Origin: JAWWPY01 sp036394075
GTDB lineage: Bacteria; Actinomycetota; Actinomycetes; Streptosporangiales; Streptosporangiaceae
Length of the DNA stretch: 14,383 bases
Reading direction: 5' to 3'
Assembly: GCA_036394075.1 (NCBI GenBank)
Contig: DASWFT010000055.1
Coordinates: 1 to 14,383 of the forward strand
Shown here: one piece after another, positions 6,560-12,491 of the stretch
Layout of the letters: each line of letters opens with the position of its first letter
How positions within the stretch are numbered: position 1 is the stretch's first letter
Made by a program: the position numbers and the translations under genes
Notes under the pieces: model-generated
Told to the model about the DNA's origin: nothing
Seen by the model: only the letters and a program-made list of their open reading frames with translations
The model's database searches: none

Positions 6560-7156
6560 CTGCCGCGTCGTGGCCGAGTCCACGCCGGCGGTCAGGCCGA
6601 GCAGGACCCGGGTGCCGAAGCCCTGCCCCGCCGCGTCGATGGCGGTGGCCTGCACGCAGTAGTCCGTGGCTAGGCCGACCACGTCCACAGATGTCACCCC
6701 GTGCTCGCGGAGCCAGTTGCCCAGCAGGGTGCCCGCATCGTCGGCGCCCTCGAACGCACTGTAGGCAGCCTCGTGCTCGCCCTTGCTGAACACCCTCTCG
6801 ATATGGCTGGTGTCCAGGTCAGGATGGAAATCCGCGCCCGCCGTGCCGATCACGCAATGCGGTGGCCACGACGTCGCGAAGTCGGGGTGGTCCGAGAAAT
6901 GCCCGCCCGGGTCGCGGTGGTAGTCACGGGAGGCCACCACGTGGGAGTAGCCGTCCGCGCCGGCATCACTGGCGCTGTCGTCACTGGCGCTGTCGTCGCT
7001 GGTGCGGTCGCCCGCGCCGGCCGCCCGCGTGGGTGATACCCCGGCCGCCGCGAGGTACCGGCTGACCGCACGGGCCACCTCGGAGCCGCCGGACACGGCG
7101 AGGGAACCACCCTCGCAGAAGTCATTCTGGACATCGACGATGATGAGAGCGCGCAC
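6500..7156 (-). CDS. pncA: Nicotinamidase / pyrazinamidase PncA
   Basis: PncA hydrolyses nicotinamide to nicotinate and ammonia for NAD salvage; in mycobacteria it also activates pyrazinamide. I start at the GTG at 7156 (218 residues), which aligns with the M. tuberculosis opening RALIIVDVQNDFCEGGSLAV. The catalytic triad is D8, K125 (FSKGEHEAAYS) and C167 (ATDYCV). Metal ligands are D78, H80 and H86 in RDYHRDPGGHFS, and H100 in WPPHC. The protein is about 30 residues longer than usual because of a Ser/Asp-rich insertion at about 40-69 (DSASD repeats) between the first helix and the metal loop. TACGGT (7168-7163) lies 6 nt upstream, suggesting a leaderless mRNA. The final codons are duplicated downstream. 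Confidence 0.93.
   Translation of the reverse strand: MRALIIVDVQNDFCEGGSLAVSGGSEVARAVSRYLAAAGVSPTRAAGAGDRTSDDSASDDSASDAGADGYSHVVASRDYHRDPGGHFSDHPDFATSWPPHCVIGTAGADFHPDLDTSHIERVFSKGEHEAAYSAFEGADDAGTLLGNWLREHGVTSVDVVGLATDYCVQATAIDAAGQGFGTRVLLGLTAGVDSATTRQALDRMRAAGAELTGPPGPP
6966..7010. repeat. 15-bp minisatellite inside pncA
   Basis: Three tandem 15-bp units (6966-6980, 6981-6995, 6996-7010) lie in frame within pncA. The first two are identical (TCACTGGCGCTGTCG on the plus strand) and the third differs at three positions. On the coding strand they give the repeated DSASD-type insertion. Because the unit length is a multiple of three, copy-number change would not break the gene. Confidence 0.75.
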
Positions 7157-7162
7157 GACCAG

Positions 7163-7168
7163 ACCGTA
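7163..7168 (-). promoter_or_regulatory. Candidate -10 box of pncA
   Basis: The minus strand reads TACGGT, 6 nt before the GTG start of pncA. The spacing and TANNNT form fit a leaderless actinobacterial promoter. No clear -35 is seen. Confidence 0.4.
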
Positions 7169-7207
7169 CCTCGTGCTGTGGGCCGCCGAGCGCGGATCAC
7201 GGTATTC

Positions 7208-7227
7208 CATGATCACGAAGGATTCCC
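7208..7227. repeat. Left copy of a 20-bp inverted repeat bounding the regulatory module
   Basis: CATGATCACGAAGGATTCCC here is the exact reverse complement of 9204-9223. Similarity continues inward more weakly: TATGCGACC on the minus strand against TATGTGAT in the other copy. The repeat lies between pncA and the DUF397/XRE/ATPase genes and contains the stop codon of a possible small membrane protein gene. No target-site duplication is evident outside it. Confidence 0.8.
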
Positions 7228-7404
7228 GGTCGCATATGACGGTGTGCCAAAAGGGGAAACGTCAGGCCCAGCCAGCCCAGCCCACATGAACGCAGCAACT
7301 AGGCCGACGAGGAACAGCACGCGGCCTTTCCGAAACCAGGGCACAGGCACCCAGCCAGCAGGCGGGGAAATGCACGGGCAAACGTGTAGCGCGTACGGCC
7401 ACAC
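7213..7404 (-). CDS. Possible small membrane protein, 45-63 residues
   Basis: Between the DUF397 gene and pncA an open minus-strand frame encodes FRKGRVLFLVGLVAAFMWAG, a hydrophobic helix preceded by positive charges, as in a single-pass inner-membrane protein with cytoplasmic N-terminus. The GTG at 7404 gives 63 residues; an internal GTG before PVPWFRKG would give about 45. No convincing RBS supports either. The stop codon falls in the left inverted repeat. I do not recognise a family. The remaining DNA in this 320-bp gap (7157-7477) shows nothing else. Confidence 0.3.
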   Translation of the reverse strand: MWPYALHVCPCISPPAGWVPVPWFRKGRVLFLVGLVAAFMWAGLAGPDVSPFGTPSYATGNPS

Positions 7405-7477
7405 GGAGCCACAACAAAGGGAGCACCGCAGGCACAGCGATGCCCCCTCAGCCGGGCGGACCCGGCTTCAGCCGACT

Positions 7478-7669
7478 TCAGGACAGGTCGAAGTCGCCGT
7501 CCTTGATCCCGGTAGTGAACGCCAGCCATTCATCCGGCGCGAAGGCCAGCGCCCCGCCGTCCGGGTTCTTCGAGTCACGCACTCCTACCACAGACTCCGT
7601 GACGGCCACCTCGACGCAGTTGCCGGTGTTGCCGGAGTAGCTGCTCTTTCTCCACTGGGCATCTTGCAT
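7478..7669 (-). CDS. DUF397 family protein
   Basis: From the ATG at 7669 this gives 63 residues starting MQDAQWRKSSYSG. A GTG at 7681 would add four residues. The hallmark motifs are WRKSSYSG, NCVEVA, VVGVRDSKNPDG and EWLAFTTGIKDGDF. DUF397 proteins are small cytoplasmic actinobacterial proteins almost always encoded next to an XRE/DUF5753 regulator, as here, where the regulator's stop codon lies 18 nt upstream on the same strand. They belong to the BldB/WhiJ-associated developmental regulator clusters and probably modulate the partner regulator directly. In some strains such pairs have been proposed to act like toxin-antitoxin systems, but that is not shown by this sequence. Confidence 0.92.
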   Translation of the reverse strand: MQDAQWRKSSYSGNTGNCVEVAVTESVVGVRDSKNPDGGALAFAPDEWLAFTTGIKDGDFDLS

Positions 7670-7687
7670 AGTCACCTGCACCTACTT

Positions 7688-8551
7688 TCACGCCTCCAGC
7701 TCGCGGGCCGTGCTGATGACGAGCGAGACAGACTCGTCGGGCGGCAGGGCCAGGGCACGCAGGTTGTCAAAGATCATAGTGAAGCGTGCAACGTCGGTCT
7801 CGCTCTCCAGGAACAGGTCGCCCGCCTGGCTCTCAATGTAGGCGACATCAGCGGCTTCATCATCACCGAACTGGAGGATGGCGAACGATCCGGCCATGCC
7901 GGGGTGGCCGCCGACTTCGTAGGGGATGGTCTGCAGGGTGACCTGGGGCAGCTCGGCCGCTTCAGCCAGCCGCCGAAGCTGGGCCTGCATCACCTGGTGC
8001 CCGCCTACTGGCCGGTGCAGGGCCGCCTCGTCCACGATGGCCCACAGCCGCAGCGGCGGGTCACGGGTGAGGACCGCCTGGCGGCTCATCCGGGCCTCGA
8101 CGAGGCGCTGGACCTCTTCCCTGGTGCCGGTCGGCGTGCCGCGCTGGAGAGCGGCCCTGGCATACTGCTCGGTCTGGAGCAGGCCCGGCACGAACAGGCA
8201 TTCGTAGTTCAGGAGTGCGCGGGCCTCTCGCTCGAAGCTGATGTAGGTCGGGTACGGCTCGGGCAGCTCGGTCGGGAAGGACTGAAGCCAGTTCTGCTCA
8301 CCTGACTGCCGGGAGAGGGCCAATAGTTCAGCCCGGTCAGCTTCGGCTACGCCGTACAGGTCCAGCAAGGCCATGAGGGTGCGGGTCTGCGGCCGGGCCT
8401 TCGCTGACTCGATGCGGTAGAGGGTGGCCTCGTTGATGCCGGTGCGGTCGGTGATCTCTTCCCTGGTCAGGCTGGCATCGGCCCGCAGGCGGCGCAGCTC
8501 GGCGGCAAGGCGGCGCAGTCGCAGGGTCGGCAATGGCCTTCGGGCGGGCAT
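7688..8551 (-). CDS. XRE-family regulator with DUF5753 domain (WhiJ-like)
   Basis: The 287-residue protein starts at the ATG at 8551. Residues about 11-66 form a helix-turn-helix (LRRLRADASLTREEITDRTG, then NEATLYRIESAKARP). Residues about 98-280 match DUF5753 (for example ALLNYECLFVPGLLQTEQYA and ALHRPVGGHQVM), the sensing or partner-binding domain of this group. Such regulators control antibiotic production and sporulation genes together with a DUF397 partner. TAGGAT lies 7 nt before the ATG with TTGAGA 16 nt further upstream, so the mRNA is probably leaderless. Three direct repeats lie over and beyond that -35, making self-repression likely. The gene is divergent from the ATPase gene. Confidence 0.93.
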   Translation of the reverse strand: MPARRPLPTLRLRRLAAELRRLRADASLTREEITDRTGINEATLYRIESAKARPQTRTLMALLDLYGVAEADRAELLALSRQSGEQNWLQSFPTELPEPYPTYISFEREARALLNYECLFVPGLLQTEQYARAALQRGTPTGTREEVQRLVEARMSRQAVLTRDPPLRLWAIVDEAALHRPVGGHQVMQAQLRRLAEAAELPQVTLQTIPYEVGGHPGMAGSFAILQFGDDEAADVAYIESQAGDLFLESETDVARFTMIFDNLRALALPPDESVSLVISTARELEA

Positions 8552-8558
8552 GGCGATG

Positions 8559-8586
8559 ATCCTAGCGAGAAAGTCAACGTTCTCAA
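8559..8586 (-). promoter_or_regulatory. Candidate leaderless promoter of the XRE regulator gene
   Basis: On the minus strand TTGAGA (8586-8581) and TAGGAT (8564-8559) are spaced by 16 nt. TAGGAT ends 7 nt before the ATG at 8551. This is the best -35/-10 pair in the window. The -35 lies within the first unit of the direct repeats at 8577-8619. Confidence 0.6.
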
Positions 8587-8619
8587 TCTATGCGTTCGCC
8601 TACCTTGCGTTCTCTACCT
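8577..8619. promoter_or_regulatory. Three tandem direct repeats, likely operator of the XRE regulator
   Basis: Units at 8577-8590, 8591-8605 and 8606-8619 share the pattern CGTTCNC..CTACCT with 14-15-nt spacing, close to 1.5 helical turns. Unit 1 (ACGTTCTCAATCTA) is the most diverged. They fill the centre of the divergent intergenic region between the XRE regulator and the ATPase and overlap the regulator's -35. The binding protein is inferred, not shown. Confidence 0.6.
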
Positions 8620-8710
8620 TGTGAAGGCACTCTAGGAGTACGCATGGATCACGGTAGCCCGCTAGGTGCTGACCCGTGGCCCGAACGCCCCCTAGTCCCG
8701 AGAGATGCCC

Positions 8711-9136
8711 ATGAGCCACAGGACCGCCGCCGCCGTGAGACCGCTCGCCTGTTCCCGCGCCTTCCCGGCCCAGCCCGCCCAGGTCCGCGAGGCCCGCCAA
8801 TTCCTCCGTGCGGCCATGGAAGGCTGCCCCGCAGCCGATGACGCCGTGCTCTGCGTGTCGGAACTAGCGGCCAATAGCTGCCTGCACAGCGACTCCAGGA
8901 AGGCCGACGGCACCTTCACCGTCCGCGCCGAGATCCACGAAGGCGACTACGTGTGGATCGAGGTAGAAGACAACGGAGGCCACTGGAACCAGCATGTCCA
9001 CCCCGACGGCCGCCCGCACGGCCTGGACATCGTCCGCGCCCTCGCCGCCGACTCGGGCATCGACGGCGACCCGTTAACCGGCTGGATCGTCTGGGCCAGG
9101 ATCAACTGGCCCGCAGCCTGCGAGTCCGCCCCATGA
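8711..9136 (+). CDS. ATP-binding protein, RsbW/SpoIIAB-like HATPase_c_2 family
   Basis: I start at the ATG at 8711 (MSHRTAAAV, 141 residues), with GAGAG 7 nt upstream. The in-frame ATG at 8705 is an alternative. A Bergerat ATP-binding fold is visible: the N-box E51-L-A-A-N55 in VSELAANSCLHS, the G1 box in VEVEDNGGHW (D87), and a G2-like PHGLDIV. Such small kinase-fold proteins often act as anti-sigma factors that phosphorylate an anti-anti-sigma partner, and they recur beside XRE/DUF397 genes in streptomycetes. Neither a sigma factor nor an STAS-domain partner is encoded in the window. The gene is divergent from the XRE regulator. Confidence 0.85.
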   Translation: MSHRTAAAVRPLACSRAFPAQPAQVREARQFLRAAMEGCPAADDAVLCVSELAANSCLHSDSRKADGTFTVRAEIHEGDYVWIEVEDNGGHWNQHVHPDGRPHGLDIVRALAADSGIDGDPLTGWIVWARINWPAACESAP

Positions 9137-9231
9137 CCAGCCTATTATTCGACCCGGACCAGCGCCGCACCGCCGCGCGGATCGCCCAGCCGCCCTATGT
9201 GATGGGAATCCTTCGTGATCATGCAGGACCG
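9133..9231 (+). pseudogene. Possible remnant of a gene coupled to the ATPase
   Basis: An ATG at 9133 overlaps the ATPase stop codon (ATGA), the usual sign of translational coupling. The frame begins MTSLLFDPDQRRTAARIAQP and reads through the right inverted repeat as GILRDHAG. Beyond about 9230 it is only the antisense of the deacylase gene (formally open to 9894), so a true downstream gene seems to have been cut off at or near the repeat. I do not recognise the peptide. The end given is approximate. Confidence 0.3.
9204..9223. repeat. Right copy of the 20-bp inverted repeat
   Basis: This is the exact reverse complement of 7208-7227, making a 2016-bp unit between outer ends. It lies after the ATPase gene and before the stop codon of the convergent YbaK-type gene. 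Confidence 0.8.
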
Positions 9232-9232
9232 G

Positions 9233-9249
9233 GCCAGATGGCGTCTGGC
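9233..9249. terminator. Hairpin between convergent genes
   Basis: GCCAGAT pairs with GTCTGGC (six Watson-Crick pairs and one G-T) across a 3-nt loop. It sits just beyond the right inverted repeat and 9 nt past the stop codon of the convergent deacylase gene. It has no T-run, so termination is only plausible. Confidence 0.35.
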
Positions 9250-9257
9250 GGCCTCGG

Positions 9258-9722
9258 CTACGCGACGTCGGCGGGGGTGCCGCCGGTGATCCGGACGAGT
9301 TCCGTGAACGACGTCGGAAACACGGTGTGCGCGTGGCCCGCCGCCGCCCACACCACGTCGTACTTCTCGAGCCAGCGGTCGACCAGGGTGCGCAGCGGCT
9401 GCGGATGGCCCACCGGGGCGACCCCGCCGATCACCTGCCCGGTGGCGGCCCGGACGAATTCCGGGTCGGCCCGTTTCACCGCGGCGACGCCGAGCAGCGC
9501 CGCCACCTTGCCGGTGTCCACGCGGTGCGCGCCGCTGGTCAGGACGAGCAGCGCCACGCCATCCGCGCTGAACACCAGGCTGTTGGCGATCGCGCCAACG
9601 TCGCAGCCGAGCTGGGCCGCGGCGGTCGCCGCCGTGGGCGCAGGCTCCGGCAGCTCGCGGACCTGCCCGGCGACGCCGAGCGCGCGCAGCGCGTCAGCCA
9701 CATTCACAGCGCTGGGATGCAT
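9258..9722 (-). CDS. YbaK/ProX-type aminoacyl-tRNA deacylase
   Basis: The 154-residue protein is one whole YbaK/EbsC domain. These cytoplasmic enzymes remove wrongly attached amino acids (for example Cys or Ala on tRNA-Pro) from tRNA. Conserved stretches are IANSLVF, LLVLTSGAHRVDTGKVAALL, TGQVIGGVAPVGHP, a VWAAAGHAHTVFPTSF segment and LVRITGGTPADV. The Lys of E. coli YbaK in the first motif (IVKTL) is Asn here, as is common in the actinobacterial subgroup, so the exact substrate is unclear. TAGCCT lies 6 nt before the ATG at 9722, suggesting a leaderless mRNA. The gene follows the small gene at 9758-10036 by 35 nt on the same strand. Confidence 0.9.
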   Translation of the reverse strand: MHPSAVNVADALRALGVAGQVRELPEPAPTAATAAAQLGCDVGAIANSLVFSADGVALLVLTSGAHRVDTGKVAALLGVAAVKRADPEFVRAATGQVIGGVAPVGHPQPLRTLVDRWLEKYDVVWAAAGHAHTVFPTSFTELVRITGGTPADVA

Positions 9723-9728
9723 GCCAGC

Positions 9729-9734
9729 AGGCTA
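9729..9734 (-). promoter_or_regulatory. Candidate -10 box of the YbaK-type gene
   Basis: The minus strand reads TAGCCT, 6 nt before the ATG at 9722, the spacing of a leaderless actinobacterial promoter. No RBS is seen in the same interval. Confidence 0.4.
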
Positions 9735-9757
9735 CCGGCTGAGCCGCTGGCTGCCTG

Positions 9758-10036
9758 CTATCGGCGGGAGTGCCGCCCGGCCGCCCGGTCCCGCGCCGAT
9801 GGCTCGTGCTGCAGCGGGCCGGAGGTCCGGTACAGGAACTCGCCGTAGCTGCTGGGCGCGTGCTCGCCGTCGTGAATGTAGCTGTCCGGGCTGAGGCGGA
9901 GCTGGAGAAGCCTGCGCTGGGCATGGTCGCACTCGGCCACGACGCTGCCGATGCGGCGCGCGATCCGGTTGATGACCAGGGCTACCCCACGTGCCCTGTC
10001 GTTGGTGTCCTTCATGGGACTGCGGTTGGTGCTCAT
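9758..10036 (-). CDS. Small conserved-looking actinobacterial protein, unknown function
   Basis: From the ATG at 10036 this gives 92 residues; an internal ATG at 10015 (MKDTNDRARG) is equally possible. The frame is open further upstream, but only antisense to the regulator gene. The product has a basic helix (INRIARRIGSVVAECDHAQRR), then LRLSPDSYI, and a conserved-looking SSYGEFLYRTSGPLQHEPSA end, which I recall from small uncharacterised actinomycete proteins. No signal peptide or membrane helix is present. No domain function is known to me. It is 35 nt upstream of the YbaK-type gene and divergent from the GlxA-like regulator. Confidence 0.65.
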   Translation of the reverse strand: MSTNRSPMKDTNDRARGVALVINRIARRIGSVVAECDHAQRRLLQLRLSPDSYIHDGEHAPSSYGEFLYRTSGPLQHEPSARDRAAGRHSRR

Positions 10037-10129
10037 AGGACAAGCCTGGCCGGCGCGCAGGCCAACGGCTAGTGGCAGCAATGCCATAGTCACGCGAAAT
10101 CCTGCCATCCGAGGTGGCATGATGGGTGC

Positions 10130-11116
10130 ATGCTCCGTAACGTCGCCGTGGTGCTGCTCGACGGATTCGCCCCCTTCGAGCTGGGCGTGGTGTGCGAGGT
10201 CTTCGGGGTCGATCGCACCGACGACGGACTGCCCGCCTACGACTTCGCCGTCGTGGCCGGCGAGCCAGGGCCGATGCGCTCGTCGGCCGGGTTCACCCTG
10301 CACACCGAGTTCGGCCTGGACAGGCTCGCAGCGGCAGACCTGGTGGTGGTGTCCGCGGTGTCCGACGAGCGCATCGACCGCTGCGCGGACTTCTCCCGTG
10401 AGCCCCTGCTCGAAGCGCTGCGAGCCACCGTCAGCCGCGGTGGACGGGTGCTCAGCGTGTGCACCGGCGCCTTCGTGCTTGCCGCGGCGGGCCTGCTGGA
10501 CGGGCGCCGGTGCACCACGCACTGGCGGTACGCACAGGAGCTTGCCGTGCGGCACCCGGCGGCGGTTGTCGACCCCTCCGTGCTCTACGTTGACGAGGAT
10601 CCGGTGATCACCAGCGCTGGCACCGCCGCGGGCATCGACGCCTGCCTGCACCTGGTCCGCAAGGAGCAGGGCAGCCGGGTGGCCAACAGCATCGCCCGGC
10701 GGATGGTCGTACCGCCGCACCGCGATGGCGGGCAGGCCCAGTACGTGGACCGTCCGCTAGCCCCAGTCTCCTGCGATACGCTGGCCGAGGTCATCGGCTG
10801 GATGGAGCGCCATCTCGATAAGCCGGTCACGATCCGCCAGTTGGCGGCCCGGGCCCGCATGTCGGCGCGGACCTTCGCGCGGCGCTTCGTGCAGGAAACC
10901 GGAACCACGCCGCAGCGCTGGCTGACCGGCCAGCGGATCCTGCTCGCCCAGGAACTGCTGGAGGAGACGGACGAGACCGTCGACCTGATCGCCGAACGCG
11001 CGGGTTTCGGCAATGCCACCGCGCTCCGCCATCACTTCCGCGTCTGGCGCGACACCACGCCGCACGCATACCGGCGCGCATTCCGCCCGGCCGCAGGTGA
11101 GTCGGCCGTGAGCTAA
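10130..11116 (+). CDS. GlxA-family regulator: DJ-1/PfpI domain plus AraC helix-turn-helix
   Basis: The 328-residue protein starts at the ATG at 10130; CATGAT lies 6 nt upstream and may be its -10 box. Residues about 4-170 form a DJ-1/PfpI (type 1 glutamine amidotransferase-like) domain, with C111 in the nucleophile-elbow sequence SVCTGAFVLAAAGLL and H131 in CTTHW. Residues about 216-320 form an AraC-type DNA-binding domain (LAARARMSARTFARRF; DLIAERAGFGNATALRHHF). Members activate catabolic or stress genes in response to small molecules, such as quaternary amines for GbdR and nitric-oxide-related signals for FtrA-like proteins. The ligand is unknown here. Only 10 nt separate its stop from that of the convergent pncB. 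Confidence 0.92.
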   Translation: MLRNVAVVLLDGFAPFELGVVCEVFGVDRTDDGLPAYDFAVVAGEPGPMRSSAGFTLHTEFGLDRLAAADLVVVSAVSDERIDRCADFSREPLLEALRATVSRGGRVLSVCTGAFVLAAAGLLDGRRCTTHWRYAQELAVRHPAAVVDPSVLYVDEDPVITSAGTAAGIDACLHLVRKEQGSRVANSIARRMVVPPHRDGGQAQYVDRPLAPVSCDTLAEVIGWMERHLDKPVTIRQLAARARMSARTFARRFVQETGTTPQRWLTGQRILLAQELLEETDETVDLIAERAGFGNATALRHHFRVWRDTTPHAYRRAFRPAAGESAVS

Positions 11117-11126
11117 CCGGGTCCGG

Positions 11127-12491
11127 CTACTCGCCGTCGGGTGTGAAGACGGTGGGGATGGCCGGGTAGCCGCGGGACAACTGCAGGGCGTAGGCGGGCA
11201 GTTCGGCGAGCGCGTCACGATGGCGGTCGCGCGCTGCCGCGAGCGTTTCCCGGCCGATGATCTCACCGTCCCGCACCAGTGGCTGAAGCAGCGGCCGGTC
11301 GGTGGGAGACAGGTCCGGCGGGACTTCGCTGATCACCTCGGCGAGCGCGATGCCGGCGCCGTCGCGGTGCCGGACCGCCCACTTGCGCCCGCCGCGTCCC
11401 GGCTTGCCCACCGAGCGTTTCGCCACCGGCCGCAGCTCGCCGGCCCGTCCCGGCTCGATCGCCCTGGCCACGAGCTTGTAGACCAGTGCGGCGGTCGGCG
11501 CGCCCGAGCCGGTGACCAGGGCGGTGCCAACCCCGTACCCATCCACCGGCAGCGCGGCCAGTGCCGCGATCGAGTACTCGTCCAGGTCCCCGGTGAGCAC
11601 GATCCTCGTTTTGCGCGCTCCGAGTTCGTTAAGGAGCGCGCGAACTTGCCGTGCCACCACAGGCAGGTCGCCGCTATCGATGCGGACCGCGCCGAGGCCG
11701 GGACCGGCCAGCTCGACCGCCGTGCGCACCGCCCTGGGCACGTCGAACGTGTCCACCAGCAGGGTCGTGCCGGTGCCGAGCGCCGCCAGCTGGCTGGCGA
11801 ACGCGTGCCGCTCGCTGTCGTGCACCAGGGTGAACGCGTGTGCGCTTGTCCCGCTGGTCGGGACGCCGTAGTCGTGGCCCGCACGCAGGTTCGACGTGGT
11901 GGTGAAGCCGACGATGTAGGCGGCGCGGGCACTCGCGACGGCCGCGAGCTCGTGGGTCCGGCGTGAGCCCATCTCGATCAACGGCCGGCCGTCCGCCGCG
12001 ATCACCATCCGCGACGCGGCGGAAGCGATCGCGCAGTCGTGGTTCAGGATCGACAGGCTGATCGTCTCCAGCACCACGGCCTCGGCGAACGTGCCCTCCA
12101 CCACGAGGATCGGCGATCCGGGAAAGTAACAGTCACCCTCCGCGTAGCCCCAGATGCTGCCACCGAACCGGTAGGACTCCAGGTAGCGCAGGGTGGCGTC
12201 GTCCACGATCCCCGCGTTGTGCAGGAAGCCGAGCTCGTCGGGACCGAAGGTGAACCGCTCAAGCGCGTCGAGGAGCCGCCCGGTGCCCGCGACCACGCCG
12301 TACCTGCGGCCGTGCGGCAGGTGGCGTGCGAATACCTCGAACACCGCGCGCCGCTCGGCCGCCCCGCTGCGCAGTGCGGCGGTCAGCATGGTCAGCTCGT
12401 AGTGGTCGGTGAGCAGCCCGGTTCTAGGGCCAGCCGCCCCAGAAATGGGGCTGGCCCGTGCCGGCTCCGGCTCGCCGGGATCATGTGTCAC
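11127..12491 (-). CDS. pncB: Nicotinate phosphoribosyltransferase PncB
   Basis: This 454-residue enzyme joins nicotinate to PRPP, giving nicotinate mononucleotide in NAD salvage, and uses the product of PncA. The ATG at 12491 leaves a 24-residue linker before the conserved LLTDHYELTML. Other motifs are FEVFARHLPHGRRYGVVAG, IEMGSRRTHE (phosphoribosyl/nicotinate site), H218 in TSGTSAHAF (the histidine phosphorylated by ATP in characterised enzymes), RIDSGDL and VDGYGVGTAL. The short C-terminal tail is normal for the actinobacterial form. No clear RBS is visible; TAGTCT 14 nt before the ATG could be a -10 with a very short leader. A strong inverted repeat lies in codons 12-22. Confidence 0.95.
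   Translation of the reverse strand: MTHDPGEPEPARASPISGAAGPRTGLLTDHYELTMLTAALRSGAAERRAVFEVFARHLPHGRRYGVVAGTGRLLDALERFTFGPDELGFLHNAGIVDDATLRYLESYRFGGSIWGYAEGDCYFPGSPILVVEGTFAEAVVLETISLSILNHDCAIASAASRMVIAADGRPLIEMGSRRTHELAAVASARAAYIVGFTTTSNLRAGHDYGVPTSGTSAHAFTLVHDSERHAFASQLAALGTGTTLLVDTFDVPRAVRTAVELAGPGLGAVRIDSGDLPVVARQVRALLNELGARKTRIVLTGDLDEYSIAALAALPVDGYGVGTALVTGSGAPTAALVYKLVARAIEPGRAGELRPVAKRSVGKPGRGGRKWAVRHRDGAGIALAEVISEVPPDLSPTDRPLLQPLVRDGEIIGRETLAAARDRHRDALAELPAYALQLSRGYPAIPTVFTPDGE
12427..12457. repeat. Strong inverted repeat in the first codons of pncB
   Basis: GGGCCAGCC (12427-12435) and GGCTGGCCC (12449-12457) form a perfect 9-bp stem with a 13-nt loop that can add two more C-G pairs. 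It lies 35-65 nt into the pncB coding region, in the variable linker before the conserved core. It could be an mRNA structure affecting initiation or a protein-binding site, or simply a product of Ala/Gly/Pro codons. Confidence 0.45.

Noticed and set aside
7178..8305. 375-codon plus-strand frame across the DUF397 and XRE genes
   Set aside because: It is the antisense of two clearly recognised genes; the peptide has no family features and arises from G/C-biased codons.
10037..10720. Upstream extension of the small gene at 9758-10036 as a 320-codon minus-strand protein
   Set aside because: The added part is antisense to the GlxA-like regulator and has biased composition; only the last 92 codons look like a protein.
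11220..11966. 248-codon plus-strand frame opposite pncB
   Set aside because: It is antisense to a well-conserved enzyme and has no RBS or recognisable motif.
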